Positions 16,549-23,887 of a stretch of DNA of 64,000 nt are shown piece after piece (position 1 is the stretch's first letter; the number at the start of each line of letters is the position of its first letter). The notes below the pieces were generated by a model, which was not told where the DNA came from, did no database searches, and worked only from the letters and a program-made list of their open reading frames with translations. Location: NCBI RefSeq assembly GCF_022867805.1, contig NZ_JALIFO010000015.1:124001-188000 (forward strand), read 5' to 3'. The position numbers were made by a program, and so were the translations under genes. The stretch comes from Cuneatibacter sp. NSJ-177. GTDB lineage: Bacteria > Bacillota > Clostridia > Lachnospirales > Lachnospiraceae.

Positions 16549-18873
16549 CTACTCCGAAAGATACAGGTTCACTTTATCCAAGATCGAGTCCACAGCCTCT
16601 GAAACTGTCGTCTTGCCCAGCAGACACTTCTTGCCTTCTTCCAGTACCGTGCGGTTGATGGTCTCATCGGTGATGGCCGGGACCCTCAGCCCCTTTACCA
16701 TGTCCTTAAAGTCCGAGATCTCCGCTTCCGACGGCCAGGCGACCTCCATCTGGAAGCTCTCCCCCAGCTCACTGGTCATGGACTGCACGCCCAGACGATC
16801 CTTCATGAAGGAAGGCAGCTCCATCTTCTGATCAAAGGCCTTTTCATTGACCGGCCATTCATCGATCCCAGCCAAAGATTGCCCTTCCGTCAGATAAAAT
16901 TGGATGAACTGCTTAGCGGCTTCCGGATTCGCGCTCTTCGCGCTGATTCCCACGGCTCCTTTCGGGACAAACACATGCTCCGCCTGTCCGGGGATCTCCT
17001 GATATCCGCCGCCAAGTCTCTTTCCGGCGGAAAGGACATAACAAAGATCCATCCCTTTTTCCAGATTTCCGAAGGTAAAATCGGCTCCGGCATACCCCAT
17101 CTCCAGAGTATAGAGTTCGAGGTTCGACATAAACGGCGTCAGATCCAGCGCTTCATTTTCCGGCCATTCCATCTGGCCTTCCTCGTTGTCTCCGCCCTGG
17201 GCTTTGGCAATCCGCGAAACCGCCTCCAGAAACTCAGTCAATTTTTCCCTGCTCAAGGTCCCGTCTTCTTTCCACCAGGCCGGCGAGGAAGCAGGCATCA
17301 GGCTCATCAGAATCGATGACGAAGGATAATTCCCCAGGAGCTGTTTCGCTTCCGGCTTTTGCCGCCGCGCCTCCTCCATCAGGGAAGCCAGCTGATCCAG
17401 GGTCCGTGCTTCCTGGAGCGAGTTCTGATTTCCCATCAAGGCCGGCACGGCAAAGCAGGCCGGTACGGCGGGAATCTGATCTCCTTCTTGGTAAGCCCGA
17501 ATGATATTTTCAAACAGTCCTCCGGATTTTTGAACTTCTTCCACAACCTCTGTCAGATCTGCCAAAAGTCCCTTCTTTGCGTAAGACTGAACCGGCATCC
17601 CATCCAAAAACAAAATGTCCGGTCCCTCGCCTGCCATAATGTTTGTGTTCAATGTTTTTAAGGCGTCCGTCCTGGTCACCGCGTCCGAGCCGGTCATTCC
17701 CACTTCGTAGGTCACCTGCACGTTCTGGTTGCTGCTCTGGAAGGCGCTGATAGCCTGCCGGATCAAAGAAGATTCATACAGAGAGTAGACCACCAGGGTC
17801 TCCGATGCCTGTACCGGAGCTTCCGGATCATAGACATACCGGAACAGCGCGGCGCCCTCGTAGTTCCCGCCGTAATAAGACAGCAGGAGAGATCCATCCT
17901 CGAAAGCAATCCCGCCGTCAATGAAGAGGGATGGGTTGAACATCTGTCCTTGCTCCCCGGCAAAAAGCTTTTCCAGCGCAGAGCCTTCCGTTTGGAAACG
18001 GAAGATCCCATTTGTGCTGGCCAGGTAGAGGGTCTTTCCATCCGGCCCCGCGATTTTCCCAGGCAAAGAGGGGGTCTCCATCAGGAAATCCCGGAGCACG
18101 TCAGGGCCCTTTTCCTCCTGATTATTGATTAAATCATAGATGGTGATATTTACATCCGTTGTTTTCACCGAACCATCACCGGCGATCTCCATATCACTCT
18201 CCATCATATAAAGCTTTTCCCCGACTGCGATAAAATTCGGCTGTGCGGCAATCCCTTCCGCCGACGGCGCTGCTTCTTCTCCGTAAATATGCTTCACTGT
18301 CAGGGTTTTCGCATCCAACTGGTGGACTCTTCCTTTGCTCATGCAGAGAATGTCCCCGGACGGAGCAAACTGAATCGCTTCAATCGGGAATTCCTTCCCG
18401 GAATCCCCTTTCAGAGCGACCTGCTGCACGCTGCCGTCTGACTTCACGAATTTTGCTGATCCGGAAGACAGATCATCCGACATCTGATACAGGATTTCTC
18501 CGGCCGGGGAAATAGCCGCCTGGCCAAGGTGAGAATCCCCTTCCATGTCCGCCTTCATCTCCGATGGAATCCCTGTCCATGCTTCCCAGGTTTTCCCCTG
18601 ATCTTTGGAGTCGGAAACACCGTGATCCGTGACGATCCGCACGCTGCCGTCCTCCAGCAGCTGCATCGCCATAATGAATCCATCGGTCTCGGAGACCGCC
18701 TGCTCCACATATCTGCCTTTTGCGCCCTCGGCAGCATTGTTCCCTGTCTCGGTTTTCTGCCCTGCCCCTTGCGGGTGATCCTCCCCGCCGCTCTGACAGG
18801 CAGTGAACGTGAAGGCCATCAAAACCGCAAACAGCGCGGCAAAACCCCTTCGTCTCCTGCTATGCTTCATCAT
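16549..18873 (-). CDS. Lipoprotein with N-terminal propeller-like region and C-terminal ABC solute-binding domain
   Basis: A ~774-residue secreted lipoprotein. A signal peptide with lipobox TFTAC anchors it to the membrane. Residues ~55-350 look like a beta-propeller: repeated short strands and an Asp-box SKDQGKTW, as in sialidase-type propellers. From ~365 on (LVVYSLYESSLIRQAISAFQ, AGEGPDILFLDGM) it is a type-1 extracellular solute-binding domain with the usual C-terminal helices. Ordinary solute-binding proteins are 400-450 residues, so the propeller is an extra module. The ATG at 18873 has AAAGGA upstream; an ATG three codons earlier (18882) is possible. First gene of the five-gene operon. 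Confidence 0.85.
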   Translation of the reverse strand: MMKHSRRRRGFAALFAVLMAFTFTACQSGGEDHPQGAGQKTETGNNAAEGAKGRYVEQAVSETDGFIMAMQLLEDGSVRIVTDHGVSDSKDQGKTWEAWTGIPSEMKADMEGDSHLGQAAISPAGEILYQMSDDLSSGSAKFVKSDGSVQQVALKGDSGKEFPIEAIQFAPSGDILCMSKGRVHQLDAKTLTVKHIYGEEAAPSAEGIAAQPNFIAVGEKLYMMESDMEIAGDGSVKTTDVNITIYDLINNQEEKGPDVLRDFLMETPSLPGKIAGPDGKTLYLASTNGIFRFQTEGSALEKLFAGEQGQMFNPSLFIDGGIAFEDGSLLLSYYGGNYEGAALFRYVYDPEAPVQASETLVVYSLYESSLIRQAISAFQSSNQNVQVTYEVGMTGSDAVTRTDALKTLNTNIMAGEGPDILFLDGMPVQSYAKKGLLADLTEVVEEVQKSGGLFENIIRAYQEGDQIPAVPACFAVPALMGNQNSLQEARTLDQLASLMEEARRQKPEAKQLLGNYPSSSILMSLMPASSPAWWKEDGTLSREKLTEFLEAVSRIAKAQGGDNEEGQMEWPENEALDLTPFMSNLELYTLEMGYAGADFTFGNLEKGMDLCYVLSAGKRLGGGYQEIPGQAEHVFVPKGAVGISAKSANPEAAKQFIQFYLTEGQSLAGIDEWPVNEKAFDQKMELPSFMKDRLGVQSMTSELGESFQMEVAWPSEAEISDFKDMVKGLRVPAITDETINRTVLEEGKKCLLGKTTVSEAVDSILDKVNLYLSE

Positions 18874-18986
18874 CTCTCTCATTTCCTTTCTATCTCGAAT
18901 TCCGATTCCCCCAGGCCGGCCTATAACCTGTCACTGTTCCGGGCTCCATGAAAGCACGCGCTGCGGCCCTTAACAGGTACGGACCC

Positions 18987-18992
18987 AGTATA
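18987..18992 (-). promoter_or_regulatory. -10 box of the propeller-SBP operon
   Basis: TATACT on the minus strand preceded by TGC (extended -10). No recognisable -35 hexamer lies at the right distance; that position is occupied by the start of the CTCTA repeat array, as expected for an activator-dependent promoter. Confidence 0.5.
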
Positions 18993-19002
18993 GCACAGAC
19001 CC

Positions 19003-19065
19003 TCTCTAGGGATCCTCTATCCTCTCTCTAATTTATCTCTAAATTCCCCTTTCCCCTGTCTAAAT
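19003..19065. promoter_or_regulatory. Helically phased CTCTA repeat array (response-regulator site)
   Basis: CTCTA motifs start at 19004, 19015, 19026 and 19037, exactly 11 nt apart. One position is skipped and a GTCTAAAT follows at 19058, so all lie on one DNA face. The array sits between the two divergent TATACT boxes of the SBP operon and the two-component system, and overlaps both -35 positions. OmpR-family regulators typically bind such direct repeats. Confidence 0.7.
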
Positions 19066-19079
19066 AGAAGAAGAAATGA

Positions 19080-19085
19080 TATACT
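19080..19085 (+). promoter_or_regulatory. -10 box of the two-component operon
   Basis: TATACT about 62 nt before the response-regulator ATG. The -35 position is filled by the last CTCTA-type repeat (TGTCTAAAT), suggesting autoactivation by the response regulator. Confidence 0.5.
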
Positions 19086-19146
19086 ATACAACAAATTCCG
19101 GCCCCGGATCCATGGCCGGTGAACTCATGCGAAAAGGAGCATTGCT

Positions 19147-19818
19147 ATGAGAATCCTGATCATCGAGGACGACCAAGAGCTTTGTCAGACTTTGGCTTAC
19201 CGTTTAAAAAAAGAAGGAATCGCCTCGGACCTCTGCCACGACGGCGCCGAGGGCCTGGAGATCGCCAGAGGAAACGCATACGATCTGATCTTGCTGGACC
19301 GGATGCTTCCCTCTCTGTCCGGCACGGATCTTCTCGCGCAGTACCGAAGGGAAGGCTTCGTCACTCCGGTGATCCTCGTCACCGCTCTTGGGGAAGTCCG
19401 TGAGCGGGTGGAAGGCCTTGACGCCGGAGCCGATGATTACCTGGTCAAGCCGATTGCCTTTGAAGAGCTGATGGCCAGAATCCGGAGCATCAGCCGAAGG
19501 CCGCAGCGGTACGATTCCAGCCGGAGCGCCGTCGATCAGGGACTTTCCCTGGAACTCGATACCAAGGTGCTGAGCTACCGGGAAAAATCCTGCTGCCTGT
19601 CCAAAACAGAAGGGGATCTGATGGAAGTATTTCTCAAAAACCCAGGAAAAATCCTGTCCCGAAACATGATTTTGACCAAAGTGTGGGGGATCAGTACCGA
19701 GGTGGAGGAAGGCAACCTGGACAATTACATCCATTTTCTGCGAAGACGTCTGAAATCCATCGACAGCATTCACTCCATCCGCACCATCCGCGGAATCGGA
19801 TATAGTCTGGAGGTATAG
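19147..19818 (+). CDS. OmpR-family response regulator
   Basis: A 223-residue regulator. The receiver domain has the acidic pocket IEDDQE near the start, the phosphoacceptor Asp in LILLDRML (about residue 51) and the conserved Lys in DDYLVKPIAFEEL (about residue 101). The winged-helix output domain (residues ~130-223) ends with SIRTIRGIGYSLEV. The gene is divergent from the SBP/ABC/HlyD operon and separated from it by the phased CTCTA array, so it most likely controls that operon and itself. The sensor kinase starts directly after its stop codon. Confidence 0.93.
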   Translation: MRILIIEDDQELCQTLAYRLKKEGIASDLCHDGAEGLEIARGNAYDLILLDRMLPSLSGTDLLAQYRREGFVTPVILVTALGEVRERVEGLDAGADDYLVKPIAFEELMARIRSISRRPQRYDSSRSAVDQGLSLELDTKVLSYREKSCCLSKTEGDLMEVFLKNPGKILSRNMILTKVWGISTEVEEGNLDNYIHFLRRRLKSIDSIHSIRTIRGIGYSLEV

Positions 19819-21117
19819 ATGTACCGAAAACTCCATATGAAAATGACCCTCTTTTGCGGGACGGTCACCGGCGTCATTCTGCTGGCCATGACCCTGGCGG
19901 GACTGATTGCATTTGAAAGACTTCTGGAAAAAAACGACAGCGCCGTGCATGAAAAGACTCTGAACACCGTCCTGAACCAATTAGAAGGGGAATCGCTGAT
20001 CGACTACGGCAAGCTCGGTCAGATCGCGGACATGCGTTTTTATACCATCACGCTGTATGAAAAAGAAACGCCGTATTTCCTCTATCAAGATCCCGTCCAG
20101 CAAGAGCGGATGAAGGCGGCCTGCGGCCTGGCCTCTGCCAAGTATGGATTCCAGGTGGAAAATCCGCCCACCTCCCGCACGAAGACCAAGCATCTGGAAT
20201 TTGTTATGAAGGAAGAGGGAGTAGAATATCTGGCCTCCTTCTCCTCGATCCCGCACCCCTATGGCACATTCTGCGCCGTGGTGCTCTACTCCCGCGCGCA
20301 GCTCCATCAGCAGATCTGGGGGCTCCGGCTTTTCCTGCTGGCTGTGGATCTCGCCGCCCTCCTGCTTCTTTTTCTGTTCGCCTGGTTTTATACGGGCAGG
20401 ATGCTGGGCCCCATCGAGGAAAACCGAAAAAAGCAGATTCAGTTTGTAGCCTCTGCGTCCCATGAACTAAGGTCCCCGCTTTCAGTCATTCTCTCCAGTG
20501 CGGATGCGCTGACGGTGGCCGAGGAGGAAGACCGGAACAGCTTTCACGAGATGATCCGGTCCGAGGGAAGGCGCATGTCCCAGCTGATCAATGACATGCT
20601 GGCCCTGGCCAACTCCGACACCCAGGCCTGGTCCATGTACTTGGAACCCGTGGCATTGGACTCGATCCTGCCGGACCTGTATGAAAAGTATCAGCCCTTA
20701 GCCGGAAAGAATGGCTTAAAACTCCTGGTCGATCTCCCGGATTCCGACGCTGTCCCGTTTGCTCTCTGCGACCGGCAGCGGATCGAGCAGGTGATGGAAA
20801 TCCTGCTGGACAATGCAGTCAGCTACACGCAAAAAGGGGGATCTATCACCCTCGGCCTCAGCCAGGATGGAACAAAATGGAGGCTATGGGTAAAAGACAC
20901 CGGTCCCGGCGTCCCGGATCAGTGGAAGGAGCAGATCTTCGGCCGGTTCTTCCGGGCGGACCTGTCCAGGAAGGACAAAAAGCACTTCGGCCTCGGTCTC
21001 AGCATCGCCCAGGAAATCGTACGCCTTCACAAAGGAAAAATCTGGGTGGAAGACCGGCCGGGCGGCGGCGCGGTCTTCTGCGTCCAGCTACCGCGCACGG
21101 AAGCCGCGGATGAATGA
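19819..21117 (+). CDS. Membrane sensor histidine kinase
   Basis: A 432-residue kinase with an N-terminal helix (residues ~10-33), an extracytoplasmic domain of about 140 residues, a second helix (~172-195), a dimerisation region with the H-box SASHELRSPLSVI, and an ATPase domain with the N box DNAVSYT, G1 DTGPGVPDQW, F box and GLGLSIAQEIV. It has the layout of VanS/PhoR-type kinases. The start codon immediately follows the response-regulator stop, with GGAGG inside the upstream gene. It probably phosphorylates that regulator; the signal is unknown. Confidence 0.93.
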   Translation: MYRKLHMKMTLFCGTVTGVILLAMTLAGLIAFERLLEKNDSAVHEKTLNTVLNQLEGESLIDYGKLGQIADMRFYTITLYEKETPYFLYQDPVQQERMKAACGLASAKYGFQVENPPTSRTKTKHLEFVMKEEGVEYLASFSSIPHPYGTFCAVVLYSRAQLHQQIWGLRLFLLAVDLAALLLLFLFAWFYTGRMLGPIEENRKKQIQFVASASHELRSPLSVILSSADALTVAEEEDRNSFHEMIRSEGRRMSQLINDMLALANSDTQAWSMYLEPVALDSILPDLYEKYQPLAGKNGLKLLVDLPDSDAVPFALCDRQRIEQVMEILLDNAVSYTQKGGSITLGLSQDGTKWRLWVKDTGPGVPDQWKEQIFGRFFRADLSRKDKKHFGLGLSIAQEIVRLHKGKIWVEDRPGGGAVFCVQLPRTEAADE

Positions 21118-21130
21118 AAAGGGTTGAGGT

Positions 21131-21367
21131 GTGGTGGATCTCACCTTTGAGGAGGGCGGGGAAGGAGCGTTTCATCAGTATCCCCACGAGCAGATTTCCT
21201 ACCTGGTCTCCGGATCCATCGAGTATGAGATCAAAGGCGTGGAGAAGGTGATTCTGCATCCCGGCGACTCCATCTACGTCGCCTCCAATCAAGAGCACGG
21301 CTGCCAGGCCCTGGAAAAAAGCCGGCTCTTGGATATTTTTACCCCGATGAGGAAAGATTTTCTCTAA
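21131..21367 (+). CDS. Short cupin-domain protein, probably N-terminally truncated
   Basis: A 78-residue cupin fold with HQYPHEQISYLVSGSIEYEI and HPGDSIYVASNQEHG, which supply the usual metal-binding His/Glu/His pattern. Small cupins ending in DVFTP..REDFL-like sequence are normally about 105-115 residues and have a further N-terminal strand region. Here an in-frame stop at 21125-21127 cuts that region off, and only GTG codons are available as start, with a weak upstream GAGG. It lies 13 nt behind the kinase gene and may be translated by readthrough, but it could also be a remnant. Confidence 0.6.
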   Translation: MVDLTFEEGGEGAFHQYPHEQISYLVSGSIEYEIKGVEKVILHPGDSIYVASNQEHGCQALEKSRLLDIFTPMRKDFL

Positions 21368-21375
21368 GCGCCTGA

Positions 21376-21409
21376 CTGCCAGGCGGGAACTAAAAATCCC
21401 GCCTGGCAG
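21376..21409 (+). terminator. Terminator of the two-component operon
   Basis: A perfect 13-bp stem (arms 21376-21388 and 21397-21409, CTGCCAGGCGGGA) with an 8-nt loop, followed by a T-rich stretch. It lies 8 nt after the cupin stop. Confidence 0.8.
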
Positions 21410-21464
21410 CCATGCTTTTCACTCTTACTTTTTCGATCCCAACAGTTGGAAAAGAGACCAAACT

Positions 21465-21704
21465 CTATTCTCCCATCTCCTCTCTCCCCATCTGAGACTT
21501 GGCGGAGATCAGCCGCTCCCGGCCTTCCACCTTGACCAGGTTTTCCAGCTCCCGCAGAGCGTCCTTCGCGATCGAGGCCTGAGCCTTGCTTCCGCCCTCG
21601 ATCCATTCCCGCGCCAGCAAAATCGCTTTTTCCTGGTATGTAAAATTTTTTTTACCGATTTCCGTAACGGTTACGGCAGAAAAGACATCATTTTTTCTGT
21701 ACAC
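21465..21704 (-). CDS. Possible small protein of unknown function
   Basis: A 79-residue frame starting with GTG that overlaps the TfoX-like gene end by 17 nt. It is hydrophilic and helical (EKAILLAREWIEGG, KDALRELENLVKV). No family is recognised. The start lacks a clear RBS. A perfect inverted repeat CCGTAAC-G-GTTACGG (21662-21676) lies near its 5' end, so the true start or even the gene is uncertain. Its place at the end of a run of overlapping genes supports translation by coupling. Confidence 0.4.
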   Translation of the reverse strand: MYRKNDVFSAVTVTEIGKKNFTYQEKAILLAREWIEGGSKAQASIAKDALRELENLVKVEGRERLISAKSQMGREEMGE

Positions 21705-21951
21705 CTTGAAAGAACTCTTTCAGGGATGATTTGACTTCTGCCGGAAGCTGACTTTTGGGAACACCTTGAATTGCCCCCTCCAGCGCGTAGAGGCAGTGAA
21801 GGCAGACGGAGGGATCCGTTTCCCGGAGCTTCAGCCAGGCGCCCCGGCTTCCGATGGTCCTTAGCTGTTCATAAGTTAAGATACCGGCTTGATTCAACTG
21901 TTCTTCTACAACGTTTCCAATGTTCGGCCGTTTGGACAGTTCTCCCATCAT
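21688..21951 (-). CDS. TfoX C-terminal-domain protein
   Basis: An 87-residue protein matching the C-terminal domain of TfoX/Sxy: RPNIGNVVEEQLNQAGILTYEQLRTIG is the helix-hairpin-helix-like core and is followed by CLHCLYALEGAIQG. In proteobacteria full TfoX regulates competence; the free C-terminal domain is common in Firmicutes and its role is not established. The ATG at 21951 is chosen because GGAGG stands 4-5 nt before it and because it overlaps the stop of the preceding small gene (ATGA), showing translational coupling in the PadR operon. Confidence 0.8.
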   Translation of the reverse strand: MMGELSKRPNIGNVVEEQLNQAGILTYEQLRTIGSRGAWLKLRETDPSVCLHCLYALEGAIQGVPKSQLPAEVKSSLKEFFQGVQKK

Positions 21952-22103
21952 ATCGCCTCCGATTTTTCTTTCGCCCACTCCCGGCACTTGGCAAGCCTGG
22001 GAGCCGGATCATAGCCTTGGTCTGTCCCCATGGCTGCCAGCATTTCACAGGGAAAATCCGGGCATTCGCCGCACAGAATTCCGCATCTCGATTCAAACAT
22101 CAT
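21948..22103 (-). CDS. Internally deleted DUF3795-type cysteine-rich protein
   Basis: A 51-residue frame read on the minus strand: it begins MMFESRCGILCGECPDFP and ends with KCREWAKEKSEAI. Family members known to me start with ESRCGILCSEC and carry HCGECPDFPCELLH much later, after a cysteine-rich middle. Here the two cysteine motifs are fused and about 35-40 residues are missing, while the frame is kept. GAGGGA lies about 7 nt before the ATG. It overlaps the padR stop (ATGA) and the tfoX start (ATGA), so it is translated within the operon. Confidence 0.6.
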   Translation of the reverse strand: MMFESRCGILCGECPDFPCEMLAAMGTDQGYDPAPRLAKCREWAKEKSEAI

Positions 22104-22636
22104 TCAATTCCCTCTTCCCTTTCGTATTCCGCCTGAAAATCCGTGATCCATTCGGTGAGAGCCCCGGCCAGCCGGAGCTGCTGATCTAAAATCGTCCGGC
22201 CGGTCAGGGGAGCCTGCCGCCGCTCCTCCTGCTTTTCTATCAGAAGCGACTCCCACTCTCCGATCCTCTCCTGCATCCTCAAAAGCATCTCCCGCCGGGC
22301 GGGCTCGTCCACAAAATTCAGATTCATCACCACTGCGTTGAAATCCAGAAAGACTTTTACGGTCTGGCCGGAGAGATCTTCCATCAGTTGGAGAAAACGC
22401 TTTTCCCCGGTCTCAGTGAGACGGTATACCGTCTTTTCCGGCATCTTTCCTTCCCGCATGGGCTCGCCTTTAATATAGCCTTTTTCCTCCATCTGCACGA
22501 CCTTTTTGTAGATCGACGGCGTGCTGACCTTGACCCATCTTGAGATATTCCGGTACTCTACTTTTTTCTGCAAATCATATGCGCTCTGGGGCTGCTCTTT
22601 CAGCATACCGAGCACGACCAAGTCAATCGCTGCCAT
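22100..22636 (-). CDS. PadR-family transcriptional regulator
   Basis: A 178-residue regulator. The N-terminal winged helix (residues ~1-85: VLGMLKEQPQSAYDLQKK, TPSIYKKVVQMEEKGYIKGE) is followed by a helical dimerisation domain, as in PadR subfamily 2 / Vir proteins. GGAGGG lies about 6 nt before the ATG. Its promoter (TTGACA at 22689-22684) overlaps an inverted repeat, TATACT-N12-AGTATA, matching the ATACT/AGTAT-type half-sites of PadR proteins, so it probably represses itself and the two to three small genes downstream. The ligand is unknown. Confidence 0.9.
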   Translation of the reverse strand: MAAIDLVVLGMLKEQPQSAYDLQKKVEYRNISRWVKVSTPSIYKKVVQMEEKGYIKGEPMREGKMPEKTVYRLTETGEKRFLQLMEDLSGQTVKVFLDFNAVVMNLNFVDEPARREMLLRMQERIGEWESLLIEKQEERRQAPLTGRTILDQQLRLAGALTEWITDFQAEYEREEGIE

Positions 22637-22659
22637 ATTGCCCTCCTGTCTTACAATTT

Positions 22660-22689
22660 ATACTACTATAAGATATAGTATATGTCAAA
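22660..22689 (-). promoter_or_regulatory. padR promoter with PadR-type operator
   Basis: A consensus TTGACA on the minus strand (22689-22684) is followed directly by the dyad TATACT-N12-AGTATA (22660-22683), which covers the spacer and -10 region. This is the arrangement expected for autorepression. Confidence 0.65.
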
Positions 22690-22737
22690 TCCTTTTTGGG
22701 GTATCTCGCCAATGCAGACATTCGGAAGAAGTACCGA

Positions 22738-22771
22738 AAAAAGGGTGAAATCCTCCGACTGGATTTCACCC
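22738..22771 (-). terminator. Terminator of the URO-D/transporter operon
   Basis: Perfect 11-bp stem, arms 22743-22753 and 22761-22771 (GGGTGAAATCC), 7-nt loop. On the minus strand it is followed by TTTTTT. It stands about 22 nt after the URO-D-family stop codon. Confidence 0.85.
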
Positions 22772-22792
22772 TCAAGCCTAATTATTTTCGTT

Positions 22793-23866
22793 TTAAATCT
22801 CTTCCCCCTGACCGCAGAGAAGTTTTCGGCTGCATTCATAGAAAGCGGCGATCACGCGGTCATTCGGTCTCAGATTCATGATAAACAGCGGTTTCTTTTT
22901 GATATCCGCCGCATAAGGTTCCAGGAATCCCTCCACCTGACGGTATAATTCATCGTCGTCCTCCGGCACGGGCTTTTGTCCCGGCATATAAGGGTCATGC
23001 GCGCCGATCAGGATCTCTTCCCCGTAGGTTTTCGCCAGCATCTGTTTGTCATTCATCGGCTGCCCGCCCCACATATCCATGCCGCATTCGATCATGGCCG
23101 GCACCAGGCTCTCATTTTTTCCGCAGCTATGAAAATCAAACAGCACATTCCGGCTATGGCAGTGGTCTACAATCTGTTTCATGTAGGGGACCAGCATCTC
23201 ACGGCAGGTTTCCAGGGAAAAGAACGCGGCCCTCTGGGAACCCCAGTCATCGTGGAAGAACACTGCGTCAATATGGTAATAATCCACAAAATGGTCGATC
23301 AGATTCCGATAGTAATCTGTAAGCGCCTGGAAAAGTTCTTTCACATCATCTTGCTGGTCCTCATCGATCAAGGCCACCGCCGCCGCCTCAAAATCCACAA
23401 AAGAGATCAGCCGTTCAAACATCCCGCTGAAAATCCAGGCGGTAATCAACCGGTCCGTATTCAGAAACTCCTGGTTTTCCTCCGCGCTTTTTTCCCAGTC
23501 CCAACTGTCAATATCCGGGAAGCGCACTTTTTCCTTCCACTGGGAAATATCGCTGAGAAACGGTTTACCCGGCTCTACCATGGAGCCGCCCGCCACTGGA
23601 ATGTATTTCCACGTGACACCAAAGATATCCGGTCCGCCGACGGGTCCATCGTAGGGCTGGCCCTCCACGACGAAAGCGCGGGCCACGTTGTCGGGATAGA
23701 TGCGCGGCGCAAAATTAACCGCATCGGATTTCATGGGAATCCACAGAGGATTCTGGTGCTTTGCCGCCCGAATATAATTTTCCCGCGGGCTGATTGGCGG
23801 ATTCAGAGTAACTTTGCCGCTCTCCCCGTCCTGTATAATCTCATTTTTTGAAAATGGTACTGTCAT
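22793..23866 (-). CDS. Uroporphyrinogen decarboxylase-family methyltransferase-like protein
   Basis: A 357-residue protein of the URO-D superfamily, in the branch that includes corrinoid-dependent methyltransferases (MtaA/MtgA/VdmB type) rather than HemE. FDFHSCGKNESLVPAMIECGMDMWGGQP (around residues 240-270) carries the His/Cys zinc-ligand pattern of methyltransferase members, and VFFHDDWGSQRAAFFS is typical of the barrel. It is encoded 21 nt behind an SLC13-type anion carrier. Demethylation or methyl transfer of an imported anionic methylated compound is a reasonable guess, but no corrinoid protein or activating enzyme is nearby. Confidence 0.8.
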   Translation of the reverse strand: MTVPFSKNEIIQDGESGKVTLNPPISPRENYIRAAKHQNPLWIPMKSDAVNFAPRIYPDNVARAFVVEGQPYDGPVGGPDIFGVTWKYIPVAGGSMVEPGKPFLSDISQWKEKVRFPDIDSWDWEKSAEENQEFLNTDRLITAWIFSGMFERLISFVDFEAAAVALIDEDQQDDVKELFQALTDYYRNLIDHFVDYYHIDAVFFHDDWGSQRAAFFSLETCREMLVPYMKQIVDHCHSRNVLFDFHSCGKNESLVPAMIECGMDMWGGQPMNDKQMLAKTYGEEILIGAHDPYMPGQKPVPEDDDELYRQVEGFLEPYAADIKKKPLFIMNLRPNDRVIAAFYECSRKLLCGQGEEI

Positions 23867-23887
23867 TGAGTAACCTCCTTCTTTTCC

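Noticed and set aside
21662-21676. Perfect inverted repeat CCGTAAC-G-GTTACGG
   Set aside because: Lies within a doubtful small ORF, away from any promoter; too little context to call an operator.
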